Shown: positions 45,106 through 53,480 of the stretch, piece after piece
Layout of the letters: every line of letters starts with the position of its first letter
Position numbering within the stretch: position 1 is the first letter of the stretch
NCBI RefSeq assembly: GCF_001463765.1
Contig: NZ_BBWK01000003.1
Coordinates: 1 to 53,480 of the forward strand
DNA length: 53,480 bases
Reading direction: 5' to 3'
Source: Aureimonas sp. AU4
GTDB lineage: Bacteria; Pseudomonadota; Alphaproteobacteria; Rhizobiales; Rhizobiaceae
Translations under genes and position numbers: made by a program
Notes under the pieces: model-generated
Told to the model about the DNA's origin: nothing
The model's database searches: none
The model's input: only the letters and a program-made list of their open reading frames with translations

Positions 45106-45572
45106 TTCTCGAGGATCATGTAGTCGAGCGGCAGCTCGGTCGTGTACTTGATTTGCTCCATCGCGAAGGACGACGAGACGTCCCGGATCTCGATCCGGGC
45201 GATGAGGCGCTTGTAGAAGGCGTCGTAGGCGGCGATGTCCGGCACGACGACGCGCAGGAGATAGTCGACGTCTCCGCTCATGCGATAGAACTCGACGACC
45301 TCGTCGAACTCCGAGACGACCTCCGAGAATCGCTTCAACCATTCCACGGAATGGGTCGCCGTGCGCACCGAGACGAAGACCGTCACGCGCGCATTGATCT
45401 TCGTCGGATCGAGCACGGCGACGCGACGCCGGATGACGCCCTCTTCCTCGAGCTTCTGGATACGACGCCAGCACGGCGTGGTGGACAGGCCGACACGCTT
45501 GGCGACGTCAGCCACCGCCAGCGTCGAGTCCTCCTGCAGGAGACGCAGGATTTTTTTGTCCAACCTGTCCAT
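45087..45572 (-). CDS. Lrp/AsnC family transcriptional regulator
   Basis: This 161-residue regulator has the AsnC-type helix-turn-helix near the N-terminus (LDKKILRLLQEDSTLAVADV, AKRVGLSTTPCWRRIQKLEE) and the C-terminal RAM ligand domain (VVEFYRMSGDVDYLLRVVVP and DAFYKRLIARI). Such proteins respond to amino acids or their derivatives. GGGGA precedes the ATG. It lies between the hydroxyacid dehydrogenase and the UDG-like gene, and its target is not evident. Confidence 0.94.
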   Translation of the reverse strand: MDRLDKKILRLLQEDSTLAVADVAKRVGLSTTPCWRRIQKLEEEGVIRRRVAVLDPTKINARVTVFVSVRTATHSVEWLKRFSEVVSEFDEVVEFYRMSGDVDYLLRVVVPDIAAYDAFYKRLIARIEIRDVSSSFAMEQIKYTTELPLDYMILEKGDRDA

Positions 45573-45622
45573 TCAGCGATCCCCGTTCGCGATAGGGCCT
45601 TTTAACAGGTCTCCGCGATGCG

Positions 45623-46294
45623 TCACGTCAGTTGCGCGACGAGCCGCCGCAACTCGGGCAGGAGATCGGCCTCGAACCACGTGTTGCGTCGCAGCCATGC
45701 GTTGTTGCGCCAGGACGGATGCGGCAGAGGCAGAAGCCGTGGCGTCGCCTGCATGAACGACTCGTTCCGCCATGCGGCGACCGCCGCACCGACCCTGCCC
45801 TCCGGCAAGGTGATGCCGGCCCGGCGCGCATGCCAGACCTGCGCATGGCCGCCGACCATGAGAAGGAGTTCGACGCTGCCGAGGCTTCGAAAGACCTCCT
45901 CGTGCCACGTCAGTCGGCACTCGCGGCGCGGCGGACGGTCGCCGCCATGCCGGTCGAGTCCGGGGAAACAGAACCCCATCGGCACGATCGCGATTCGGCT
46001 CCGATCGTAGAAGACATCCGGCCCGATCCCCATCCAGTCCCGGAGCCGTTCGCCGGAGGGATCGGAGAACGGAATGCCGGACTGGTCGGCCCGCGCGCCC
46101 GGTGCCTGCCCCGCAATGAAGATGCGGGCCGTCCGCGACAGGGCGACGATCGGTCTGGGCTCCCGCTCCAGAGGCCGTCCGATCGGCGCGTCGCGGCAGA
46201 CGCGGCAGGACCGGCTACGCGTTTCCAGGTCGCAGGCACCCTCCGATCCACCCGAATGGTCCCGTTGCGTACTCCCCTCGGACAGTGGCTCCAT
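45623..46294 (-). CDS. Uracil-DNA glycosylase family protein
   Basis: This 223-residue protein belongs to the UDG superfamily. The first motif is IFIAGQAPGARADQSGIPFS, followed by ERLRDWMGIGPDVFYD, and the C-terminal motif is LPLPHPSWRNNAWL. An N-terminal C-x-x-C (SCRVCRD) precedes the first motif, but the four-cysteine Fe-S pattern of family 4 enzymes is not complete. It may act in base-excision repair or be a less characterised UDG-fold protein of this type, common in proteobacteria; activity is not certain. Confidence 0.85.
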   Translation of the reverse strand: MEPLSEGSTQRDHSGGSEGACDLETRSRSCRVCRDAPIGRPLEREPRPIVALSRTARIFIAGQAPGARADQSGIPFSDPSGERLRDWMGIGPDVFYDRSRIAIVPMGFCFPGLDRHGGDRPPRRECRLTWHEEVFRSLGSVELLLMVGGHAQVWHARRAGITLPEGRVGAAVAAWRNESFMQATPRLLPLPHPSWRNNAWLRRNTWFEADLLPELRRLVAQLT

Positions 46295-46323
46295 CCCGTC
46301 GATCGGCGTCTCTTTACGCGTTT

Positions 46324-46342
46324 CTTAAGCCAATTCCTTAAG
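46324..46342. repeat. Repeated CTTAAG hexamer between the UDG-like and histidine kinase genes
   Basis: CTTAAG occurs at 46324-46329 and again at 46337-46342, seven bases apart, in an AT-rich patch within a GC-rich genome. Each hexamer is palindromic. It lies in the divergent promoter region and could be an operator. Confidence 0.35.
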
Positions 46343-46402
46343 CTTTCCGCAACAGGATAGGCAGGCCCAAGCCGTATCCTGGATCGAGTTCCGCCGCGTT
46401 CG

Positions 46403-47899
<1,497 letters not shown>

Positions 47900-47976
47900 C
47901 GGTCGCGTTTGCGTGAGATGGCGCGCCACCGCGTTGCCGCGCCTCGCTCCGGCGCCCACCTAACGGAACATGACGC

Positions 47977-48141
47977 TTGACGGTCCCCTCGCCTTGCCGC
48001 CGCGAATGCCGCCTGTCCGCGGACCGCACGATTTGCCTGTCGTGCCGGCGGACCCTTGCCGAGATCATGCACTGGGCGACCATGACGGAGCCGGAGCAGA
48101 GAGCCGTGCTGGCGAGGCTTGCCCGGTTGCCGAATGCCTGA
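47977..48141 (+). CDS. DUF1289 small cysteine-rich protein, 54 residues
   Basis: This short gene encodes a DUF1289 protein with the expected cysteine pattern: PSPCRRECRLSADRTICLSC, RRTLAEIMHWATMTEPEQRA and the terminal LARLARLPNA. Four cysteines suggest a zinc- or metal-binding knuckle. The only in-frame start after the upstream stop is a TTG at 47977 with a weak ribosome site. The gene overlaps the following protease gene by eight bases in another frame. The role of the family is unknown. Confidence 0.75.
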   Translation: MTVPSPCRRECRLSADRTICLSCRRTLAEIMHWATMTEPEQRAVLARLARLPNA

Positions 48142-48850
48142 CGGACGCGAGATGAGGGACCGCCTGTTCTGGATCGTCATCGCCCTCCTCGCCATCGGCG
48201 GCGCGATTCTCGTTCTTGGCGGGACAGGCTTCCTTGGAATGGCGGACGGAGACTTCGCCGGCCTCCTGTATGGCGGCGTCCTCGCCACCGTGATCGGCGC
48301 GGGCGTCGTTCGGTCGGCGCGGGGACGCTGGGGCCGGTCGGCGCTTGCGGCCGTCGCGTGGATGGCTGCCTTCGCGGTCGTGATCGGCCTTTACGCGTTC
48401 GGTCCGGAACTCCGCTTCGTGGGTGACCGGATGTTGTCGGTCCTCCAGCCGGGCCGCACGGTGACGACGGGAGAGGCAGGCGACCGTCAGGTTTCCGTCG
48501 AGCGGGCGCAGGACGGGCAGTTCCACCTCGAGGCCTCGGTGAACGGCGAGCGGCTGCGCTTCATCGCGGATACGGGGGCCAGCGTCGTGGCGCTCGATCG
48601 GGCGTCGGCCGCCCGCGCGGGCATTGCGACCGACACGCTGCGCTATACGACGCCGATCCGGACCGCGAACGGCGTGGCGCATGCGGCGAGCGTCCGCATC
48701 GATCGCCTCGACGTGGGCGGGATCGAGCGGCGCGACGTGCCGGCCGTCGTCGTGGACGAGCCGCTTGGCGTCGGCCTCCTCGGCTTGAGCTTCCTCGACA
48801 CGTTCCGCTCGGTCGAGTTTCGCGGCGACCGCTTGGTGCTCACCGAGTAG
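48134..48850 (+). CDS. Membrane-anchored retropepsin-like aspartic protease (clan AA, TIGR02281 type)
   Basis: This protein of about 238 residues has three N-terminal hydrophobic spans (from RLFWIVIALLAIGGAILVLG) and a C-terminal retropepsin-like domain. The catalytic motif is FIADTGASVVALD, and LLGLSFLDTFRSVEF is the second conserved block. A single-motif protease like this would act as a dimer, probably on the periplasmic side. Two starts are plausible, an ATG at 48134 overlapping the DUF1289 stop and an ATG at 48152. It ends five bases before the convergent dusA stop. Confidence 0.83.
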   Translation: MPDGREMRDRLFWIVIALLAIGGAILVLGGTGFLGMADGDFAGLLYGGVLATVIGAGVVRSARGRWGRSALAAVAWMAAFAVVIGLYAFGPELRFVGDRMLSVLQPGRTVTTGEAGDRQVSVERAQDGQFHLEASVNGERLRFIADTGASVVALDRASAARAGIATDTLRYTTPIRTANGVAHAASVRIDRLDVGGIERRDVPAVVVDEPLGVGLLGLSFLDTFRSVEFRGDRLVLTE

Positions 48851-48855
48851 CGGGG

Positions 48856-49878
48856 TCAGGCCGCGACGGTTTCGATGGGACGGACCTCGGTAAAAGCGCG
48901 CGCGATGAGGCTCGCATCGGCGCCGGGCCGCACCGCGTCCTCGGAGAGGATCTGCCGCCAGCGCCGCGCACCGGGACGGCCGGCGAAGAGCGAGGTCATG
49001 TGGCGCGTGACCTGCCCGAGGCGTCCGCCGCGCGCGATATGCTGCTCGGCGTAGTGCGTCATCGCCTCGATCAACTCGCCGTCCTCGATGGGACGACGCT
49101 CGACCTTCGCGATCAGCGGCGCGACGTTGCGCAGGTCGTCGGGCTGGTTGTAGGCCGCACGCCCCAGCATCACGCCATCGACGCGACCGATCTGCCCGGC
49201 GCCCGCCGCCACGCTTGCAAGACCGCCGTTCAACCCCACGAACACATCCGGCAGGCGGCGCTTCAGCGCGTAGACCCGCTCGTAGTCGAGCGGCGGAATC
49301 TCGCGATTCTCCTTGGGGCTCAGCCCTTTCAGCCAGGCTTTCCGCGCATGGACCCAGATCGCGGAAACGCCCGCTTCGACCGCCTCGTCCGCCAGCGCGT
49401 CGAGGGCGGGGCCGGTCTCCTGCTCGTCGACACCGATGCGGCATTTCACGGTGACGGGCACCGCGACCGCCTCGCGCATCGCCTTGAGACAGGCTCCCAC
49501 GAGCTTCGGCTCGCGCATGAGACAGGCGCCGAACGCGCCCGACTGCACGCGATCGGACGGGCAGCCGACGTTGAAGTTGATTTCGTCGTATCCCATTCCG
49601 GCGCCGATCGCCGCGGCCCGGGCGAGCTTGTCGGGGTCCGAGCCTCCGAGCTGAAGCGCAACCGGGTGTTCGGCCGCGTCGAAGCCGAGAATGCGCTCGC
49701 GGTCCCCATGCAGCACGGCGTCCGCGACGACCATTTCGGTGTAGAGGAGCGCATCGGGCGCCAGCAGGCGGTGCAGCATGCGACAATGCCGATCCGTCCA
49801 ATCGATCATCGGCGCGACCGCGAAGAGCGGCCGGCCGGGACGATAGGAAAACGGGACACTGCGTCGGGATTCCGTCAT
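48856..49878 (-). CDS. dusA: tRNA-dihydrouridine(20/20a) synthase
   Basis: This 340-residue FMN enzyme reduces uridines in the tRNA D-loop. It has [55 protein letters not shown] (with the catalytic cysteine in GACL), [28 protein letters not shown] and GRAAYNQPD, the DusA form and not DusB/DusC. The ATG at 49878 begins the family N-terminus; the frame is open further upstream into the acpXL promoter region but without similarity. It is divergent from acpXL. Confidence 0.96.
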   Translation of the reverse strand: MTESRRSVPFSYRPGRPLFAVAPMIDWTDRHCRMLHRLLAPDALLYTEMVVADAVLHGDRERILGFDAAEHPVALQLGGSDPDKLARAAAIGAGMGYDEINFNVGCPSDRVQSGAFGACLMREPKLVGACLKAMREAVAVPVTVKCRIGVDEQETGPALDALADEAVEAGVSAIWVHARKAWLKGLSPKENREIPPLDYERVYALKRRLPDVFVGLNGGLASVAAGAGQIGRVDGVMLGRAAYNQPDDLRNVAPLIAKVERRPIEDGELIEAMTHYAEQHIARGGRLGQVTRHMTSLFAGRPGARRWRQILSEDAVRPGADASLIARAFTEVRPIETVAA

Positions 49879-49981
49879 GGTCTGGCTGGACGCCTTCTGA
49901 TCGGGTTTCGTGCGGAACCGACGCATTCCGATACCCGCAATGGAAACAGTCCGGCCAGAAGCCGGGCCGGGTCGGCCTGCT

Positions 49982-50009
49982 TTGCAAAAGCCGGAGGATT
50001 GCCTATAGG
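49982..50009 (+). promoter_or_regulatory. Candidate sigma-70-type promoter of the acpXL cluster
   Basis: TTGCAA at 49982-49987 and TATAGG at 50004-50009 are separated by 16 bases. The -10-like hexamer ends about 40 bases before the acpXL start codon. This is a by-eye match only. Confidence 0.4.
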
Positions 50010-50051
50010 CTGGCTTTCCAACCGATCTCCCGCATCTACGAGGTACGCGTC

Positions 50052-50333
50052 TTGTCTTCAACCTTCGACCGCGTGGCCGACATCATCTCCGAAACGAGCG
50101 AGATCGATCGCAGCCAGATCACGCCCGAGAGCCATACGATCGACGATCTCGGCATCGATTCCCTGGACTTCCTCGACATCGTCTTCGCGATCGACAAGGA
50201 GTTCGGAATCAAGATCCCGCTCGAGACCTGGACCCAACGCGTCAACGACGGCCAGGCCAGCACCGAGGAATACTTCGTGATGAAGAACCTAGTCGCCAAG
50301 ATCGACGAGCTACGCGCGGCCAAGGCTGCCTGA
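50052..50333 (+). CDS. acpXL: Acyl carrier protein AcpXL for very-long-chain fatty acids of lipid A
   Basis: This 93-residue acyl carrier protein has the phosphopantetheine site as [20 protein letters not shown] (Ser37). The rest is distinctive for AcpXL: the C-terminal extension [18 protein letters not shown] replaces the short end of ordinary ACP. It carries the 27-octacosanoyl-type chain that LpxXL transfers to lipid A. The start is a TTG at 50052 with GAGG eight bases upstream. It leads the cluster acpXL-fabF2-fabF1-adh, divergent from dusA. Confidence 0.95.
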   Translation: MSSTFDRVADIISETSEIDRSQITPESHTIDDLGIDSLDFLDIVFAIDKEFGIKIPLETWTQRVNDGQASTEEYFVMKNLVAKIDELRAAKAA

Positions 50334-50360
50334 CACAGCTCCTTCGCCTAGGCTTCTCAA

Positions 50361-50390
50361 GGCCGCGCCTCCCGACGCGCGCGGCCCCTT
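50361..50390 (+). terminator. Attenuator-like hairpin between acpXL and fabF2XL
   Basis: GGCCGCGC (50361-50368) and GCGCGGCC (50379-50386) form an 8-bp stem with a 10-base loop, followed by CCTTT. The T-run is weak, so partial termination after acpXL is plausible, giving more carrier protein than ketosynthase. Confidence 0.45.
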
Positions 50391-50406
50391 TGGAAACGGA
50401 ATCGTC

Positions 50407-51603
50407 ATGCCGGATGCCTCGCACACGGTGCTGATCACGGGGGTTGGCCTCGTATCGTCGCTCGGCGAGGGTGTCGAGGCGCACGTGTCCCGCCTGCGGG
50501 ACACGACGACGCCGCAGCCGCGCATCGAAGCCGACCGGTTCGCCCCCTACCTCGTCCATCCGCTGCCGGAGATCGACTGGAGCCGTCAGATCGCCAAGAA
50601 GGGCGACCAGCGGCAGATGGAGACCTGGCAGAAGATCGGCGTTTATGCTGCGGGGCTCGCGCTCGAGGATGCGGGCATCCCGGCCGAGGAGAGCGTCCGC
50701 TCAGGCGTTGACATGATCGTGGCGGCCGGCGGCGGCGAGCGCGACCCGGCGGTGGACGCCCTCGTCATGGCGCGTGCGCGCGGCCTCGACGATCCGCGCC
50801 CGCTGATGAACGAGCTCCTGTCGAGCGAATTGCGGCCGACCCTGTTCCTGGCCCAGCTTTCGAACCTCATGGCGGGCAACATCTCGATCGTCCACAAGGT
50901 GACCGGCTCGTCGCGGACCTTCATGGGCGAAGAGGGTGCGGGCGTGTCCGCCGTGCAGGTTGGCGCCGCTCGCGTGCGGGCCGGACAGAGCCGCATCTGC
51001 CTCGTCGGCGGCGCCTTTTCGGCCGAGCGCAAGGACCTCCTCCTCAACTACGAACTGGCGGGAATGCTGCTTCGCGAGGGCTGGCAGCCGGTGTCCGCGC
51101 GGCGCGGCGGGAACGGCGGCCTCGTGCCCGGAAGCATGGGCGCCTTCCTTGTTCTCGAGTCCGCAGAAAGCGCGGCCGAGCGCGGCGCGACCGCCTATGG
51201 CGCGGTGCGTTTCGTCGCCGGCGATCGAGGTCGCCCCGAGGGCATGGCCGAGCGTCTGGGCACGATGATCGAGGAAAGCGGCGCGATCGCCGACGAAACC
51301 CTCGTCCTGTCGGGTGCGACCGGCCTCGCGGACGACATGGTGCGCGAGACGCAGGCGCTGGCCCCGCGTTTGAACGAGGTGCCGGTCCGCGCCGTCGCGA
51401 ACCTTGTCGGGCACGGCTTCGAGGCGCAGTTCCCCGCCTCCATCGCGCTGGGGGCCATCTGCCTGTCGCGCGGCATTCTCCCTTTGCCGGCCGGCGGCGG
51501 CGAGGAGCGTCCAGCCGACTTCGCGCCGCGTTCGGTGGTCGTGACGAGCCATGGTCATCGTCGCGGCGAGGGCGTCTGCGTGCTCGACACGACCGCGCGC
51601 TGA
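50407..51603 (+). CDS. fabF2XL: Ketosynthase-like protein without catalytic cysteine (FabF2XL)
   Basis: This 398-residue protein has the thiolase/ketosynthase fold of FabF but not its active site. The region that should carry the nucleophile reads TFMGEEGAGVSAVQVG (171-186); aligned with TACASGASAIQLG of the next gene, the cysteine position is Glu176. The first catalytic histidine motif (NAHGTSTP) is absent, while LVGHGFEAQFPASIALG still resembles the second. It corresponds to FabF2XL of the rhizobial cluster and probably works as a non-catalytic partner of FabF1XL, like chain-length factors of polyketide synthases; the partner role is inference. Confidence 0.88.
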   Translation: MPDASHTVLITGVGLVSSLGEGVEAHVSRLRDTTTPQPRIEADRFAPYLVHPLPEIDWSRQIAKKGDQRQMETWQKIGVYAAGLALEDAGIPAEESVRSGVDMIVAAGGGERDPAVDALVMARARGLDDPRPLMNELLSSELRPTLFLAQLSNLMAGNISIVHKVTGSSRTFMGEEGAGVSAVQVGAARVRAGQSRICLVGGAFSAERKDLLLNYELAGMLLREGWQPVSARRGGNGGLVPGSMGAFLVLESAESAAERGATAYGAVRFVAGDRGRPEGMAERLGTMIEESGAIADETLVLSGATGLADDMVRETQALAPRLNEVPVRAVANLVGHGFEAQFPASIALGAICLSRGILPLPAGGGEERPADFAPRSVVVTSHGHRRGEGVCVLDTTAR

Positions 51604-51620
51604 AGGGACGGGAGAGAATC

Positions 51621-52907
51621 ATGCCCGCAAGCGATCTCGATCATCTCGGTCGTCACGTCGTCGCCGTCACAGGCGTCGGCCTCGTCACCTCGCTCGGTCG
51701 TGGCGTCGCCGACAACTGGTCGGCGCTGACCGCAGGCCGTTCGGGCATCCATTCGATCACGCGTTTCCCGACCGACAACCTGCGCACCACCATCGCCGGC
51801 ACGGTCGACTTCATGAACGTCGAGCCCTGGAGCGGCATCGACCTCTCCTATGCGCTGGCGGAAGCCGCAGGACGCGAAGCGATCGAGCAGGCGGGTCTGC
51901 CGGACAGGCATTTCGGAGGCCCGTTGTTTCTCGCGGCTCCGCCGATCGAGCTGGAATGGTCTCAGCGCCTTTATCTCGACAAGCTCTCCGGCGAGGCGCG
52001 GGAGGAAGCGGGCTACGATCGCCTCCTCGAGCTTGCGCGCACCAACCGTTCGCCGTCGATCTACGACCTGACCCTCTTCGGCGGCATTTCGGAGCGCCTG
52101 TCTGACGTTTTGGGCACTCGCGGCCTTCCCGTGACGCTGTCGACCGCATGCGCCTCTGGCGCAAGCGCGATTCAACTCGGCGTCGAGGCCATCCGCCGGG
52201 GCGAGACCGAGCGTTGCATCGCCATCGGCACGGACGGGTCGGTCGGCGCCGAGGCGCTGATCCGCTTCTCGCTCCTCTCGGCTCTCTCGACCCAGAACGC
52301 GGTTCCCGAACGCGCCTCCAAGCCCTTCTCCCGCGACCGGGACGGTTTCGTGATGGCCGAGGGCGCGGGCGGCCTCGTTCTTGAGTCCTTGTCCGCCGCC
52401 CGGGCGCGAGGCGCCACGGTGCTCGGCGTGCTTCTCGGCGTCGGAGAAAAGGCGGACGATTTCCATCGCACCCGCTCCAAGCCCGACGGTTCGCCGATCA
52501 TCGCGACGATCCGCGCAGGCCTTGCCGACGCCGGCATCGGTCCCCAGGACATCGGCTACATCAACGCTCACGGCACCTCGACGCCCGAGAACGACCGGAT
52601 GGAGTATATCGGCCTTGCCGCCGTGTTCGGCGACGATATCCAGCGCACGCCGATCTCCTCATCCAAGTCGATGATCGGGCATACGCTGACGGCCGCCGGC
52701 GCCATCGAGGCGGTGATCTCGATCCTCGCCATGCGCGAGGGCGTGCTTCCGCCCACCATCAACTACGATCAACCCGATACCGCCATTCCGCTCGACACGG
52801 TGCCGAACAAGGCCCGCCCGGCCGACGTCTCGGCCGTCCTGTCGAACTCGTTCGGGTTCGGCGGTCAGAACGTATCGCTGGTTCTCGGCCGCGAACCGCG
52901 CGGCTGA
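51621..52907 (+). CDS. fabF1XL: 3-oxoacyl-ACP synthase of the AcpXL pathway (FabF1XL)
   Basis: This 428-residue condensing enzyme has the full ketosynthase triad: LSTACASGASAIQLG (Cys177), INAHGTSTPENDRMEY and KSMIGHTLTAAGAIEA, plus the C-terminal NSFGFGGQNVSLVLG. It should elongate the acyl chain on AcpXL. It starts 17 bp after fabF2XL with GGGAGAG before the ATG and is followed 35 bp later by the alcohol dehydrogenase gene, matching the usual order of the cluster. Confidence 0.95.
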   Translation: MPASDLDHLGRHVVAVTGVGLVTSLGRGVADNWSALTAGRSGIHSITRFPTDNLRTTIAGTVDFMNVEPWSGIDLSYALAEAAGREAIEQAGLPDRHFGGPLFLAAPPIELEWSQRLYLDKLSGEAREEAGYDRLLELARTNRSPSIYDLTLFGGISERLSDVLGTRGLPVTLSTACASGASAIQLGVEAIRRGETERCIAIGTDGSVGAEALIRFSLLSALSTQNAVPERASKPFSRDRDGFVMAEGAGGLVLESLSAARARGATVLGVLLGVGEKADDFHRTRSKPDGSPIIATIRAGLADAGIGPQDIGYINAHGTSTPENDRMEYIGLAAVFGDDIQRTPISSSKSMIGHTLTAAGAIEAVISILAMREGVLPPTINYDQPDTAIPLDTVPNKARPADVSAVLSNSFGFGGQNVSLVLGREPRG

Positions 52908-52942
52908 CACCCGATCCGAGCGAACCCGAGGTTTTCAGTACG

Positions 52943-53480
52943 ATGCGCGCATTGCAACTCATCGCCGACAAGGATCTGCGGCCGGTCGAGATCGACGGAC
53001 CGGGTGATCCGGGGCCCGGCGAGGTCACGGTGCGCATCTCCGTCGTCGCGCTCAACCATATCGACGTCTGGGGTTGGCGCGGCATGGCCTTCGCCAAGCG
53101 CAAGCTGCCGCTGACGATCGGCGCGGAGGCGTCGGGCGTCGTCGAGCGGCTCGGCGAGGGCACGAGCGGTCTCGTGCCCGGCCAGCTCGTGTCGATCTAC
53201 GGCGCGCGGACCTGCGGCCTGTGCCGGGCCTGCCGGGCGGGCGCCGACAATCTGTGCGAGCATGTCGGCGGCGTTCACGGCTTCCATCTCGACGGCTTCG
53301 CGCAAGAGAGCATCAACCTGCCGGCCCGCCTCCTCGTCCCCGCCCCTCCCGGCTGCGACGCCGTCGGCGCGGCGCTGGCGCCCGTCACCTTCGGAACGGT
53401 CGAGCACATGCTGTTCGACAACGCCAAGCTCGAGCCAGGCGAGACGATCCTCGTTCATGCCGGCGGGTCGGGGATCGGAA
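52943..53480 (+). CDS. Zinc-binding alcohol dehydrogenase of the AcpXL cluster (3' end outside window)
   Basis: The first 179 residues of a medium-chain dehydrogenase/reductase are present. GEVTVRISVVALNHIDVWGW, IGAEASGVVERLGEG and the structural-zinc cysteines in CGLCRACRAGADNLC are typical, and the frame runs off the window just as the cofactor site VHAGGSGIG begins. In rhizobia the gene at this place (fabXL/adh) works in very-long-chain fatty acid synthesis for lipid A, next to lpxXL. The exact reaction is not settled. Confidence 0.88.
   Translation, partial: MRALQLIADKDLRPVEIDGPGDPGPGEVTVRISVVALNHIDVWGWRGMAFAKRKLPLTIGAEASGVVERLGEGTSGLVPGQLVSIYGARTCGLCRACRAGADNLCEHVGGVHGFHLDGFAQESINLPARLLVPAPPGCDAVGAALAPVTFGTVEHMLFDNAKLEPGETILVHAGGSGIG

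Noticed and set aside
46324-46342. Possible CtrA site in the CTTAAG pair
   Set aside because: The two TTAA cores are nine bases apart, not the seven of the CtrA consensus, so it is listed only as an unexplained repeat.
48065-49987. 640-codon open frame on the minus strand
   Set aside because: It runs over dusA in another frame and antisense to the aspartic protease; both of those have clear motifs.

Overview
The window is a high-GC alphaproteobacterial chromosome segment, most likely from the order Hyphomicrobiales (Rhizobiales). The strongest pointers are the start of the very-long-chain lipid A acylation cluster at the right edge (acpXL, two ketosynthases, a zinc alcohol dehydrogenase), a class II DAHP synthase, a MinCDE locus with a CtrA-type box upstream, a sorbitol/mannitol-type ABC transporter with a SorC regulator, and DUF1289/DUF971-type small proteins. 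A family-level guess (for example Aurantimonadaceae) would be speculation. No IS element, phage gene, integron or CRISPR array was seen; apart from one tRNA-Val gene the window is protein coding, and no gene-free stretch exceeds about 225 bp.

Layout. 1-10.7 kb is housekeeping: the C-terminus of a malic enzyme, gltX, an MFS transporter, DUF1003 and DedA membrane proteins, class II DAHP synthase, glutathione reductase, a secreted DUF2059 protein, rpiA, gph and tRNA-Val(CAC). 10.9-15.9 kb is a tightly packed minus-strand unit: a 58-codon small gene, pdxJ, an unusual APS kinase fused to a CysN remnant that lacks the GTPase domain, rfbA, and a Wzm/Wzt polysaccharide exporter. 16.1-21.7 kb holds an orphan OsmF-like binding protein, minCDE with a small downstream gene, purU, a XylB-like sugar dehydrogenase and tspO. 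21.7-28.2 kb returns to surface polysaccharide genes: a GT4 glycosyltransferase, a WbpE-like aminotransferase, a rhamnan-synthesis-type glycosyltransferase and rfbD/rfbB/rfbC. 28.4-33.8 kb is a polyol ABC transporter operon with its SorC-type regulator. 33.9-37.2 kb is an Anbu (ancestral proteasome-like peptidase) locus with its ATP-grasp and alpha-E partners. 37.2-40.7 kb has a DUF971 protein and molybdenum cofactor genes (moaA, mobA) interleaved with a glycine-zipper lipoprotein and a DMT transporter. 40.8-43.3 kb encodes a polar amino acid ABC importer without an ATPase. 43.2-49.9 kb carries TetR and Lrp regulators, a 3-hydroxyisobutyrate-dehydrogenase-like enzyme, a UDG-family protein, a membrane histidine kinase, DUF1289, a retropepsin-like protease and dusA. 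50-53.5 kb is the AcpXL cluster, cut by the window edge.

How the parts fit. Two blocks 10 kb apart (rfbA with wzm/wzt, and rfbDBC with glycosyltransferases) together supply dTDP-rhamnose synthesis, polymer assembly and export, with minCDE and unrelated genes between them. The most unusual object is the pdxJ-coupled protein at 13451-14917: its APS kinase half looks intact and its middle looks like CysN/NodQ barrel domains, but a short P-loop-less domain replaces the GTPase. Other points for follow-up are the absence of fabZXL from the AcpXL cluster, a ketosynthase-like FabF2 without its catalytic cysteine, the Anbu locus without its usual transglutaminase, a CtrA box before minC, tandem operator-like repeats before the polyol binding-protein gene, and several small genes below the usual annotation size limit.
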